Assembly (NCBI RefSeq): GCF_018687675.1
Contig: NZ_CP061302.1
Span: forward strand, 310,001-374,000
From: Polynucleobacter sp. MG-Unter2-18
GTDB lineage: Bacteria > Pseudomonadota > Gammaproteobacteria > Burkholderiales > Burkholderiaceae
DNA: 64,000 nt
Direction: 5' to 3'
Numbering within the stretch: position 1 is the first letter of the stretch; the number at the start of each line of letters is the position of its first letter. Shown here one piece after another: positions 25,991-33,521 of the stretch. The notes below the pieces were generated by a model. That model saw only the letters and a program-made list of their open reading frames with translations, was not told the DNA's origin and did not search any database. The translations under genes and the position numbers were made by a program.

Positions 25991-26170
25991 ATGTCAATGA
26001 AAAAAACAGACCTCTATAAAAACCTTGCTCTGACTACTGCTCAGCGCATGAAAAATGCTGCAAAGACACCAAAGCCGGGTACAGCAGAAGGTATTGCAAA
26101 AACCAAGAAAGAGCTTGCTAGTAGCAATCCTATGCTGGCCTCTTTAATGGGCAAGACTAAATCCAAATAG
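25991..26170 (+). CDS. small basic protein, 59 residues
   Basis: A short frame starting MSMKKTDLYKNLALTTAQRM and ending LASLMGKTKSK. It is Lys/Ala/Thr rich with no membrane segment. The codon pattern looks coding and it fills the space between two genes on the same strand, but there is no strong ribosome binding site. Function unknown. Confidence 0.5.
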   Translation: MSMKKTDLYKNLALTTAQRMKNAAKTPKPGTAEGIAKTKKELASSNPMLASLMGKTKSK

Positions 26171-26183
26171 CGCTTAACAATTC

Positions 26184-27257
26184 TTGAAGCAAGCCTCTCC
26201 ACTATTTCTCATAGACCTGCTGAAGGTCTTTGCTGCTCTAGTCATCATCCTGCATCATCTTTCTAGCTATGGCCACATCGCAGAAGATGCGCGAGCATTC
26301 TTGCCAAGTGTGATGAACTTCTTATATGAGTATGGTCGCTTTGCCGTACAAATCTTTTTGGTCATGGCAGGTTATCTCGCAACCCAGTCTCTCACACGCT
26401 TTGCGAATGCGAAATTCAGCAGCCAAAATTTACTGCGAGTCATTATTAATCGATATTTGCGTTTGTTTGCACCTTATATCGCTGCTTTGATCTTCACCAT
26501 TCTTTGCGCCTGGATTACACGCTTCTGGGTGAATGATGAGTTCGTTGGCCAACAAGAAACGATGGGTCAGTTCCTGGCGCACTTATTTTTCTTGCAAGGT
26601 ATCTTAGGCTTAGATTCGATCTCTGCTGGCGTTTGGTATGTAGCGATTGATTGGCAACTGTATTCAGTGTTAGCGGTATTGCTAATTTCTTTTTCCTCAT
26701 ATCAGGCTTTGATATGGTTCCTTAGCATTATTGCGACTTGTTCTTTGCTGTACTTCAATCGCTCTAATCAGTACGAGGCCTACTTTATCTACTTTATTGG
26801 CTCATACAGCCTTGGTGTATTGGCTTATCTTGCTAAGAACTTTGCAAACAAGAAGATCCAGGGGCTAGCCAAGTTTGTACTCATCACTATTGGAGTAATT
26901 ATTGCGATTTCCACATTACATCAATTGTGGTTGCGAAATTTCTTGGCTTGGTTTGTAGCCATTGCATTATTGATATGGGGTAATTCTATTTACCCTAGTT
27001 CATCTGTGACTCATGGATTGAAAGCATCGGTACTACGAGCGATTGCATGGGCGAGCCCACGCTCTTACTGTGCATTCTTAATTCACTTTGCGTTTATCTT
27101 GCTAGCCAATACGATCTACATTGCTTCTGGAATGCACGCCCACGAGAGTGGTCTGATTGCCATCGGTTTAATGTTTGGGGTGATGGTGTGCAGCCTCATT
27201 GCTGCCAGCTACATGTATCGCTGGGTGGAAATTCCCTCGGCAAAGCTGAAGATCTAA
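26184..27257 (+). CDS. acyltransferase family 3 membrane protein
   Basis: A 357-residue protein with about ten membrane helices. LIDLLKVFAALVIILHHLS carries the conserved Arg/His-type entry motif of OafA/NodX-like O-acyltransferases (here Lys then His-His). GRFAVQIFLVMAGYLATQSL is the second conserved block. These acetylate sugars of surface glycans or other envelope targets. The start is TTG 26184, 14 bases after the small upstream gene. It ends ten bases from the convergent darP. Confidence 0.82.
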   Translation: MKQASPLFLIDLLKVFAALVIILHHLSSYGHIAEDARAFLPSVMNFLYEYGRFAVQIFLVMAGYLATQSLTRFANAKFSSQNLLRVIINRYLRLFAPYIAALIFTILCAWITRFWVNDEFVGQQETMGQFLAHLFFLQGILGLDSISAGVWYVAIDWQLYSVLAVLLISFSSYQALIWFLSIIATCSLLYFNRSNQYEAYFIYFIGSYSLGVLAYLAKNFANKKIQGLAKFVLITIGVIIAISTLHQLWLRNFLAWFVAIALLIWGNSIYPSSSVTHGLKASVLRAIAWASPRSYCAFLIHFAFILLANTIYIASGMHAHESGLIAIGLMFGVMVCSLIAASYMYRWVEIPSAKLKI

Positions 27258-27266
27258 AACAACAAC

Positions 27267-27794
27267 TTAGATCCCCATATCCTTGAGGACACGAAAGATT
27301 TCTCGATAAGCCTTAGGAGGTTTATTACTTTCTTTTTCTTTGCGCGCATTACGAATGAGAGTGCGCATATTCTGAATATCCATATCGGGATATTGCTCAA
27401 TCATTTTGGTGAAAGTTTCATCATTCGCGATTAATCGATCGCGATAAGACTCTAGATGATGTAGCTTTGCAGTCTCTGCCTTGCTAACACCTTGGATGGC
27501 ATCTAAACGTCTCTGAATGGCATCCAATTCTTCTTCATCCAAAAAGCGCATTAGCTTGCCAAGGTACTGCTTGTGGCGACGAATCGCCTCAAAACTCTTG
27601 ATCTTATTGGTTTCTGCAATAGATGCCTTAATAGCCTCATCCATTGGTATGGTCTTCAAGGCATCACTGCTAAGTGCTGCTAGAACTTCAGCCAGCTTTT
27701 GGCGCTCGGTCATCAGCCGCTTTAGCTCAGATTTGCTGGGGCCCTCATCAAGATCTTCTTTCTTGGGGGTGCGGTTCTTTTCATTGACATGCAT
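27267..27794 (-). CDS. darP: ribosome-associated protein, DUF615/YjgA
   Basis: A 175-residue charged helical protein. GPSKSELKRLMTERQKLAEV, KSFEAIRRHKQYLGKLMRF and the C-terminal FRVLKDMGI are DUF615 signatures. The E. coli member (YjgA, DarP) associates with late 50S ribosome precursors. Length is typical. Confidence 0.9.
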   Translation of the reverse strand: MHVNEKNRTPKKEDLDEGPSKSELKRLMTERQKLAEVLAALSSDALKTIPMDEAIKASIAETNKIKSFEAIRRHKQYLGKLMRFLDEEELDAIQRRLDAIQGVSKAETAKLHHLESYRDRLIANDETFTKMIEQYPDMDIQNMRTLIRNARKEKESNKPPKAYREIFRVLKDMGI

Positions 27795-27825
27795 ATCTAT
27801 ATTTTAGACGTGTATTAGACTTTAA

Positions 27826-28143
27826 CTACCCTTTATTGATTTTCTGTTTTAGTAGTTTCAGGTCAGTGCTGGAAAATAACTGGCTTCTTCCAATGATTGA
27901 TGTAGGCTTTAATCTGCCAGACTGTACATACCTTCGTAAAGTAGGAAGTGAAATCTCTAAAAATTCTGCAGCCTCTTCTGCTGAAAAAGGAGCGTTCCTG
28001 AGGTGTCCAAATACTTGCTCATGAGTATAGTCAGCCTCTTGGAAGGCATTTATTGCGATTAAAGAGAAAAATTTAATACGTTCTTTTGAGGGCATTTTTC
28101 GCACGTGAGCAAAAAGATCCTCTGCAGTCATATATTGAGTCAT
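27826..28143 (-). CDS. HTH antitoxin, excisionase-like DNA-binding domain
   Basis: A 105-residue protein. The C-terminal half (about 50-103) is a MerR/excisionase-type HTH: FSAEEAAEFLEISLPTLRRY and GRSQLFSSTDLKLLKQ. The first half is helical and probably binds the toxin. It lies 40 bases after the RelE-like gene, giving a toxin-first operon. It is the likely antitoxin and repressor of the palindromic promoter at 28486-28521. Confidence 0.78.
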   Translation of the reverse strand: MTQYMTAEDLFAHVRKMPSKERIKFFSLIAINAFQEADYTHEQVFGHLRNAPFSAEEAAEFLEISLPTLRRYVQSGRLKPTSIIGRSQLFSSTDLKLLKQKINKG

Positions 28144-28183
28144 ATATAGGCCTTGCTTTCTTTGTTGAAATGGCTTGAAGTTG

Positions 28184-28486
28184 TCATTTGAAGCGAATAG
28201 ATTTTTTTAATTGAGTATAAAAATTCTCATGAGGCCCGATTTTGCAAAATTCAATCCAGGTTATTTCAGTTACACCAGCAAAATGATCAAATTGATATGC
28301 CATTAAATATTCTTGTGCATTAAAGCGAAATTTGTAAACAAACACCCCCTGAAGATCTCCCAGCTTTTGCTGACCTATCCTAGGGTTATCGCAAACTTGA
28401 GCGACCTTGATTTCAATTACTAACTGCAAAGGTATGGATGCCTTTTTTACAAACTGGGCAAAAGCTTTTTTAAAGGTAGTTCTCAT
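28184..28486 (-). CDS. RelE/ParE-family toxin
   Basis: A 100-residue small basic protein. KKAFAQFVKKASIPLQ, a central CDNPRIGQQKLGDLQGVFVYKF and YLMAYQFDHFAGVTEITWIE match the RelE/ParE fold, close to proteins annotated as Gp49-like or YafQ-like toxins. It likely cleaves mRNA. The ATG touches a perfect 18-base palindrome, and the predicted transcript starts at the ATG. Confidence 0.8.
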   Translation of the reverse strand: MRTTFKKAFAQFVKKASIPLQLVIEIKVAQVCDNPRIGQQKLGDLQGVFVYKFRFNAQEYLMAYQFDHFAGVTEITWIEFCKIGPHENFYTQLKKSIRFK

Positions 28487-28521
28487 GATCTAATATTAGA
28501 TCAATAATGAGTCTATATCAA
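28486..28521 (-). promoter_or_regulatory. leaderless promoter and palindromic operator of the RelE-HTH locus
   Basis: On the minus strand TTGATA (28521-28516), a 17-base spacer and TAATAT (28498-28493) are followed by six bases and the toxin ATG. TGATCTAATATTAGATCA (28486-28503) is a perfect palindrome over the -10 box. Transcription should start at the A of the ATG. Confidence 0.72.
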
Positions 28522-28603
28522 ATCAACAAAATTGACAAGAAATACCTGATTTTTTGTATTGGTAAATAATAGGATCAAACAAAATTTATCCGCTGCTACG
28601 ACT

Positions 28604-30238
28604 ATGACTCAAACAAATACCTACGACTACATCATCATCGGCGCCGGTAGTGCCGGCTGTATGTTGGCCAAGCGCCTGACTGAGAATCCCGCTAAACGGG
28701 TGCTTTTGATTGAGGCTGGCAAGAACGACAACTACATCTGGATACATGTACCAGTAGGCTACTTATATTGCATCGATAACCCTAGGGCTGATTGGCGCTT
28801 TAAGACTGCTGCGGAAAAAGGTTTAAATGGTCGTTCACTGCTCTATCCACGTGGCAGAGTTTTGGGCGGATGCTCATCTATCAACGGCATGATTTATATG
28901 CGTGGTCAGGTTGGCGACTACGACTCTTGGGTGACCGCAACAGGTGATGATTCGTGGTCTTGGGAAAACGCATTGCGTCGCTACAAATCATTTGAGGATT
29001 ACCACGGCGCTGCTAATCAGTGGCACAGCAAAGGTGGTGAGTGGACGGTTTCTAAACAGCGCTTGCGTTGGCCCATCATGGATGTCTTTAGAGAGGCTGC
29101 AGTACAAGCTGGCATCCCCGCATCAGATGACTTTAACCAAGGCGATAACTTTGGGGTGGGTTACTTTGATGTGAGTCAGCGTAAAGGTTGGAGGCTTAAT
29201 ACCTCTAAAGCATTTTTGCGTGATGCTGCTAAGCGATCTAATCTCACCGTAATTACTGAGGCGATGGTCAATAAATTATTGATTGATCCAAGTTCTAAAA
29301 ATTGCTATGGCGTGCAATATATTAAAGATGGCAAAACAGTGGACATGCGTTGCAGTAATCACAATTCCGATTCTCAAGGCGAGGTGATTTTGAGTGCAGG
29401 TGCTATTGGTAGTGTGCAGGTTCTAGAGCGCTCGGGTATTGGCTCAGCTGCGCATCTCAATAAGCTTGGTATCCCCGTCATTGCAGATTTGCCGGGCGTA
29501 GGTGAAAACTTGCAAGACCATTTGCAATTGCGCATGATCTATAAGGTCAATGGCATTAAGACTCTCAACACCAAAGCAAACTCTTTGCTCGGTAAGTTGT
29601 TAATTGGCATGGAGTATGTGTTTAAGCGCTCTGGCCCGATGTCGATGGCTCCCTCGCAGCTCGGCGCATTTGCATATAGCTCACCAGATCAGCCCTCTGC
29701 CAATTTGGAGTATCACGTGCAACCACTATCACTAGAAAAGTTCGGCGAAGATTTGCATTCCTTTAATGCAATTACTGCTAGCGTTTGTAATTTACGTCCA
29801 ACATCTCGCGGTAGTGTGCATATCAGCTCGATTGATCCAGAAGCGCCTCCAGTGATTGCACCAAATTATTTATCGACTGACGAAGATCGTCAGGTGGCTG
29901 CAGACTCATTACGCCTCACGCGCAAGATTGTAGAAAGTCCCGCACTCAAACCATACGCACCAGATGAGTACAAGCCAGGCAAGCAATATCAAAGCGATGA
30001 AGAACTCATTAAAGCTGCCGGAGATATTGGCACGACGATTTTCCATCCAGCAGGCACCTGCAAGATGGGGCGCGATGATGATCCGATGGCAGTGCTGGAT
30101 TCTCAATTACGAGTTCGGGACATTCATCATTTGAGGGTGGTGGATGCTTCTGCAATGCCAACGATTACTTCTGGCAATACTGCGGCGCCTACGATGATGA
30201 TTGCGCAACGCGCTGCTGAATTGCTCACCAGTGAGTAG
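28604..30238 (+). CDS. GMC-family oxidoreductase
   Basis: A 544-residue FAD enzyme. YDYIIIGAGSAGCMLAKRL is the dinucleotide fold, YPRGRVLGGCSSINGMIYMR is the first GMC signature, GAIGSVQVLERSGIG the second, and FHPAGTCKMG with VVDASAMPTITSGNTAAPT closes the active site. It resembles choline and alcohol dehydrogenases of the BetA group; the substrate is an alcohol of unknown identity. ATG 28604 is chosen where homology starts. No betB is adjacent. It overlaps the EamA gene by eight bases. Confidence 0.9.
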   Translation: MTQTNTYDYIIIGAGSAGCMLAKRLTENPAKRVLLIEAGKNDNYIWIHVPVGYLYCIDNPRADWRFKTAAEKGLNGRSLLYPRGRVLGGCSSINGMIYMRGQVGDYDSWVTATGDDSWSWENALRRYKSFEDYHGAANQWHSKGGEWTVSKQRLRWPIMDVFREAAVQAGIPASDDFNQGDNFGVGYFDVSQRKGWRLNTSKAFLRDAAKRSNLTVITEAMVNKLLIDPSSKNCYGVQYIKDGKTVDMRCSNHNSDSQGEVILSAGAIGSVQVLERSGIGSAAHLNKLGIPVIADLPGVGENLQDHLQLRMIYKVNGIKTLNTKANSLLGKLLIGMEYVFKRSGPMSMAPSQLGAFAYSSPDQPSANLEYHVQPLSLEKFGEDLHSFNAITASVCNLRPTSRGSVHISSIDPEAPPVIAPNYLSTDEDRQVAADSLRLTRKIVESPALKPYAPDEYKPGKQYQSDEELIKAAGDIGTTIFHPAGTCKMGRDDDPMAVLDSQLRVRDIHHLRVVDASAMPTITSGNTAAPTMMIAQRAAELLTSE

Positions 30239-31160
30239 ATTGGAAAGTTCTCAAGCTAGCGGCTTACATCAGCAGTTGCCAGCGAGCCATTTGCTACTAG
30301 CTTTGGCAATAGTGGCGGTATGGGGTACGAACTTTGTCGTTATTAAAAACAGTTTGGCATCACTGCCACCTTTTTATTTCGCGACCTTGCGATATCTTTT
30401 TGTTCTTTTGCCCTTAGTCTTCTTTCTGCCTAGGCCAAAAGTAGCCTGGGGTAATCTCTGTATTTATGGACTGGCTACTGGAGTTGGGCAATTTGGTGTG
30501 ATGTACTACGCTGTGAATAGTCAGATTTCTCCGGGGCTAGCTTCGCTGGTGGTTCAGACTCAAGTATTTTTTACTATTGGCTTTGCCATGCTCTTTGCCA
30601 AAGAGGGTCTCAAGCGTTATCAAGCAGTCGCAGTTGGCATCGCTTTGCTCGGTCTTGGAATTATTGCGCTGCACACAGACTCCACGACCACCTTCTTAGG
30701 TTTAGCCTTAGTGGTTTTTGCGGGCCTCTCCTGGGGAATAGCCAATACGGTGAGTCGCCAAGCTGGCTCGATCAATATGTTGTCCTATGTGGTGTGGGCC
30801 AGCGCGTTTTCTATTCCACCATTGGCGCTAATTGCACTGATCCTTGAGGGTGGTGTAGCCCATTTATGGGATGTAACTCTATCTGCCCCCCTAGGTGCTT
30901 GGATTGGTGTCCTATGGCAGTCGTGGGCTAATACCTTGTTTGGCTATGCCGCTTGGGGGTGGTTACTATCAAAACACCCCGCTGCACTGGTAGCCCCAGC
31001 CCCCTTATTGGTGCCCATCTTTGGAATGGGGGCATCTGCCTACTTTTTAGGCGAGGCCCTACCGCCCTGGAAAGTGGAGGCAGCCAGCTTGGTGATTGCT
31101 GGTCTGATCATCAATCTCTTCTGGCCTAGCCTACAGGCTCAAGTTCGTAAGATTTTTTAA
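30231..31160 (+). CDS. EamA/DMT-family transporter
   Basis: A 309-residue inner-membrane protein with ten helices in two EamA repeats (LLLALAIVAVWGTNFVVIK starts repeat one, FLGLALVVFAGLSWGIANT repeat two). It resembles the O-acetylserine/cysteine exporter YdeD group. GTG 30231 overlaps the stop of the GMC gene, suggesting coupled translation. The substrate is unknown. Confidence 0.85.
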   Translation: MSRLESSQASGLHQQLPASHLLLALAIVAVWGTNFVVIKNSLASLPPFYFATLRYLFVLLPLVFFLPRPKVAWGNLCIYGLATGVGQFGVMYYAVNSQISPGLASLVVQTQVFFTIGFAMLFAKEGLKRYQAVAVGIALLGLGIIALHTDSTTTFLGLALVVFAGLSWGIANTVSRQAGSINMLSYVVWASAFSIPPLALIALILEGGVAHLWDVTLSAPLGAWIGVLWQSWANTLFGYAAWGWLLSKHPAALVAPAPLLVPIFGMGASAYFLGEALPPWKVEAASLVIAGLIINLFWPSLQAQVRKIF

Positions 31161-31305
31161 AACGACTTTTATCGCTAGGGGCTAATGTAAAACCCTAATA
31201 CAGAGCCCTTTTTTTGCCCCGACATTGACTGTAAGATGGATATTGGCTTTAAGTTGTACTTATAAAAGAATTTATTTAATTAGCATTTTTAGTCATGGAG
31301 ACTTT

Positions 31306-32490
31306 ATGAATATTCGTCGTCACATTTTTGCGGTAGCTGCTACTGCAATGTTAGCAACCGGCGCTTACGCTGCCGATATCAAAGTGGGTGTTATTGGCCC
31401 GTTCACTGGCGGCTCAGCTTCAATGGGCGTGAGCATGCGTGATGGCGTGCGTTTAGCTGCGAAAGAAATTAACGCTGCTGGCGGCATTGACGGCAACAAG
31501 ATTGTTTTGGTTGAGCGCGATGACGAAGCTAAAAATGAGCGTGGCGTACAAATCGCTCAAGAATTGATCAATAACGAAAAAGTGGCTGCTACTTTGGGTT
31601 ACATCAATACTGGTGTGGCCTTGGCATCTCAGCGCTTCTTCCAAGAAGCAAAGATCCCAGTCATCAACAACGTTGCTACTGGTACTTTGGTTACTAAGCA
31701 ATTTCCAAATGCTGCTGAGAACTATGTATTCCGTACCTCTGCTGCTGACAACATCCAGGCTCCAATGATCGCTAAAGAAGCGATTGAGAAGCGTGGCTTG
31801 AAGAAAGTAGCGATTTTGGCTGACTCCACTAACTATGGTCAGTTAGGTCGTGAAGACTTAGAAAAAGCGCTCAAGACTTATGGCGTTACTCCAGTTGCTG
31901 TAGAAAAGTTCAACCTCGGTGACGTGGATATGACTTCACAGTTGCTCAAGGCAAAAAATGCTGGTGCAGAAGTGATTTTGACTTACGCAATTGGACCTGA
32001 GTTGGCACAAATTGCTAACGGTATGGCGAAATTGGGTTGGAAGAAGCCAATGATTGGTTCATGGACATTGTCTATGGCTAGCTTCATTGATACAGCTGGT
32101 AAGAACGGTAACGGCGCAACCATGCCAGAGACTTTCATTCAGAATCCTGCAACAACACCAAAGCGTAAGGCTTTCGTTGATGCATACCTGAAGGATTTCA
32201 AACCAAAGAACGGCATCATCGCTTCCCCAGTGTCAGCAGCTCAAGGTTACGACTCTGTATACCTCTTGGCAGCTGCTATCAAGCAAGCTAAGGGTACAGA
32301 GGGACCAAAGATCTTGGCAGCCCTTGAGAATCTGAATGCACCGCTTGAAGGCGTTGTGATGACTTACAACAAGCCTTTTAGCAAAACAGACCACGAAGCT
32401 ATTAAAGCTAAAGACGTGGTTATGGGCATTGTTGAGAACGGTAAGGTTGAGTTCTTGAATGCTGAGGATGCAGTAGCTAAGAAGAAGTAA
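31306..32490 (+). CDS. branched-chain amino acid type ABC transporter, periplasmic binding protein
   Basis: A 394-residue type I periplasmic binding protein. A signal peptide (MNIRRHIFAVAATAMLATGA, cleavage near AYA-AD) precedes IKVGVIGPFTGGSASMGVSM and GGIDGNKIVLVERDDEA, typical of LivK-like receptors. Ligand may be a branched amino acid, amide or aromatic acid. ATG 31306 is chosen by the signal peptide and GGAG eight bases before. A strong hairpin separates it from the permease genes, fitting higher expression of the receptor. Confidence 0.92.
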   Translation: MNIRRHIFAVAATAMLATGAYAADIKVGVIGPFTGGSASMGVSMRDGVRLAAKEINAAGGIDGNKIVLVERDDEAKNERGVQIAQELINNEKVAATLGYINTGVALASQRFFQEAKIPVINNVATGTLVTKQFPNAAENYVFRTSAADNIQAPMIAKEAIEKRGLKKVAILADSTNYGQLGREDLEKALKTYGVTPVAVEKFNLGDVDMTSQLLKAKNAGAEVILTYAIGPELAQIANGMAKLGWKKPMIGSWTLSMASFIDTAGKNGNGATMPETFIQNPATTPKRKAFVDAYLKDFKPKNGIIASPVSAAQGYDSVYLLAAAIKQAKGTEGPKILAALENLNAPLEGVVMTYNKPFSKTDHEAIKAKDVVMGIVENGKVEFLNAEDAVAKKK

Positions 32491-32553
32491 TCCTTCCTAA
32501 AGCAGGTGCGGGAATTTAATTTTTCCGCACTGCAGCAATTTAAGAGGTTTAAA

Positions 32554-32590
32554 TAAGCAAAACGCCGCCCACAAAGCGGCGTTTTGCTTA
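32554..32590. terminator. 15-bp inverted repeat between receptor and permease genes
   Basis: TAAGCAAAACGCCGC and its exact complement flank a seven-base loop (CCACAAA). The 3' arm ends in GTTTTGC rather than a long T-run. It could act as a partial terminator or as a 3' stabiliser of the receptor mRNA. Confidence 0.7.
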
Positions 32591-32640
32591 CAATGTCGAA
32601 TCGTTCACAAAACAGTTTTAGAATTTTTTAGGTCTACATC

Positions 32641-33519
32641 ATGGAAATGTTTGCACAAATCCTCTCCAGCGGTATAGCGGTAGGCATGATCTACGCGGTC
32701 ATTGCTTTCGGCTTTCAGCTGACTTTTGCCACATCTGGCACATTGAATTTCGGTCAAGGTGAGGCCTTGATGTTGGGCGCCTTAGTTGGTCTGACCTGCG
32801 TCGACATGTTCGGAATGAATTACTGGCTCATGATTCCAATAGTCTGTCTTTTCGGAATGGTGCAAGGTGGCTTTGTTGAGCTGATTGGTGTGCGTCCTGC
32901 GATTAAGATCAAGTCTGAGTTCGGCTGGATTATGTCCACTATCGCGCTTGGCATTATTTTCAAAAACGTTGCTGAAAACATTTGGGGTCGTGATGCATTG
33001 CCATTCCCATCCCCGCTGCCGATGGAGCCAATGGAATTCCTTGGGGCAAACATTTTGCCGATGGAAATCTTGGTTGTAGTTGGCGCCTTAGTCATGATGT
33101 TGTTGGTAGAGTTCTTTAACCGTAAAACCATTTACGGTAAAGCGGTTGTTGCAACAGCAAACGATCGCGATGCTGCCGGCTTGATGGGTATTAATACCAG
33201 CCTGGTAATTACCTTCTCATATGCGCTGTCATCCTTAACTGCTGCGTTTGCAGGTGTTTTGATTGCACCATTGACATTAACTGGCGCTGCTATGGGTGGC
33301 GCTCTGGGTTTAAAAGCATTTGCAGTGGCCATTATTGGCGGCCTCTCCAGTGGTATGGGAATCATTGTGGGTGGTTTGATTCTCGGAATTGTTGAGACAG
33401 CCACAGGCTTTTATATTTCTACTGGCTACAAAGATGTGCCGGGCTTGATCTTGCTCTTATTAGTGCTTGCATTAAAGCCATCTGGTCTCTTTGGTAAAAC
33501 TGCAATCAAGAAAGTTTAA
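32641..33519 (+). CDS. livH: ABC transporter permease, LivH family
   Basis: A 292-residue inner-membrane permease with about eight helices. SGIAVGMIYAVIAFGFQLTF, TLNFGQGEALMLGALV and LGLKAFAVAIIGGLSSGMG are LivH motifs (the last is the EAA-like coupling loop). It partners the permease half of the next protein. Two bases separate its stop from the next ATG. Confidence 0.93.
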   Translation: MEMFAQILSSGIAVGMIYAVIAFGFQLTFATSGTLNFGQGEALMLGALVGLTCVDMFGMNYWLMIPIVCLFGMVQGGFVELIGVRPAIKIKSEFGWIMSTIALGIIFKNVAENIWGRDALPFPSPLPMEPMEFLGANILPMEILVVVGALVMMLLVEFFNRKTIYGKAVVATANDRDAAGLMGINTSLVITFSYALSSLTAAFAGVLIAPLTLTGAAMGGALGLKAFAVAIIGGLSSGMGIIVGGLILGIVETATGFYISTGYKDVPGLILLLLVLALKPSGLFGKTAIKKV

Positions 33520-33521
33520 TA

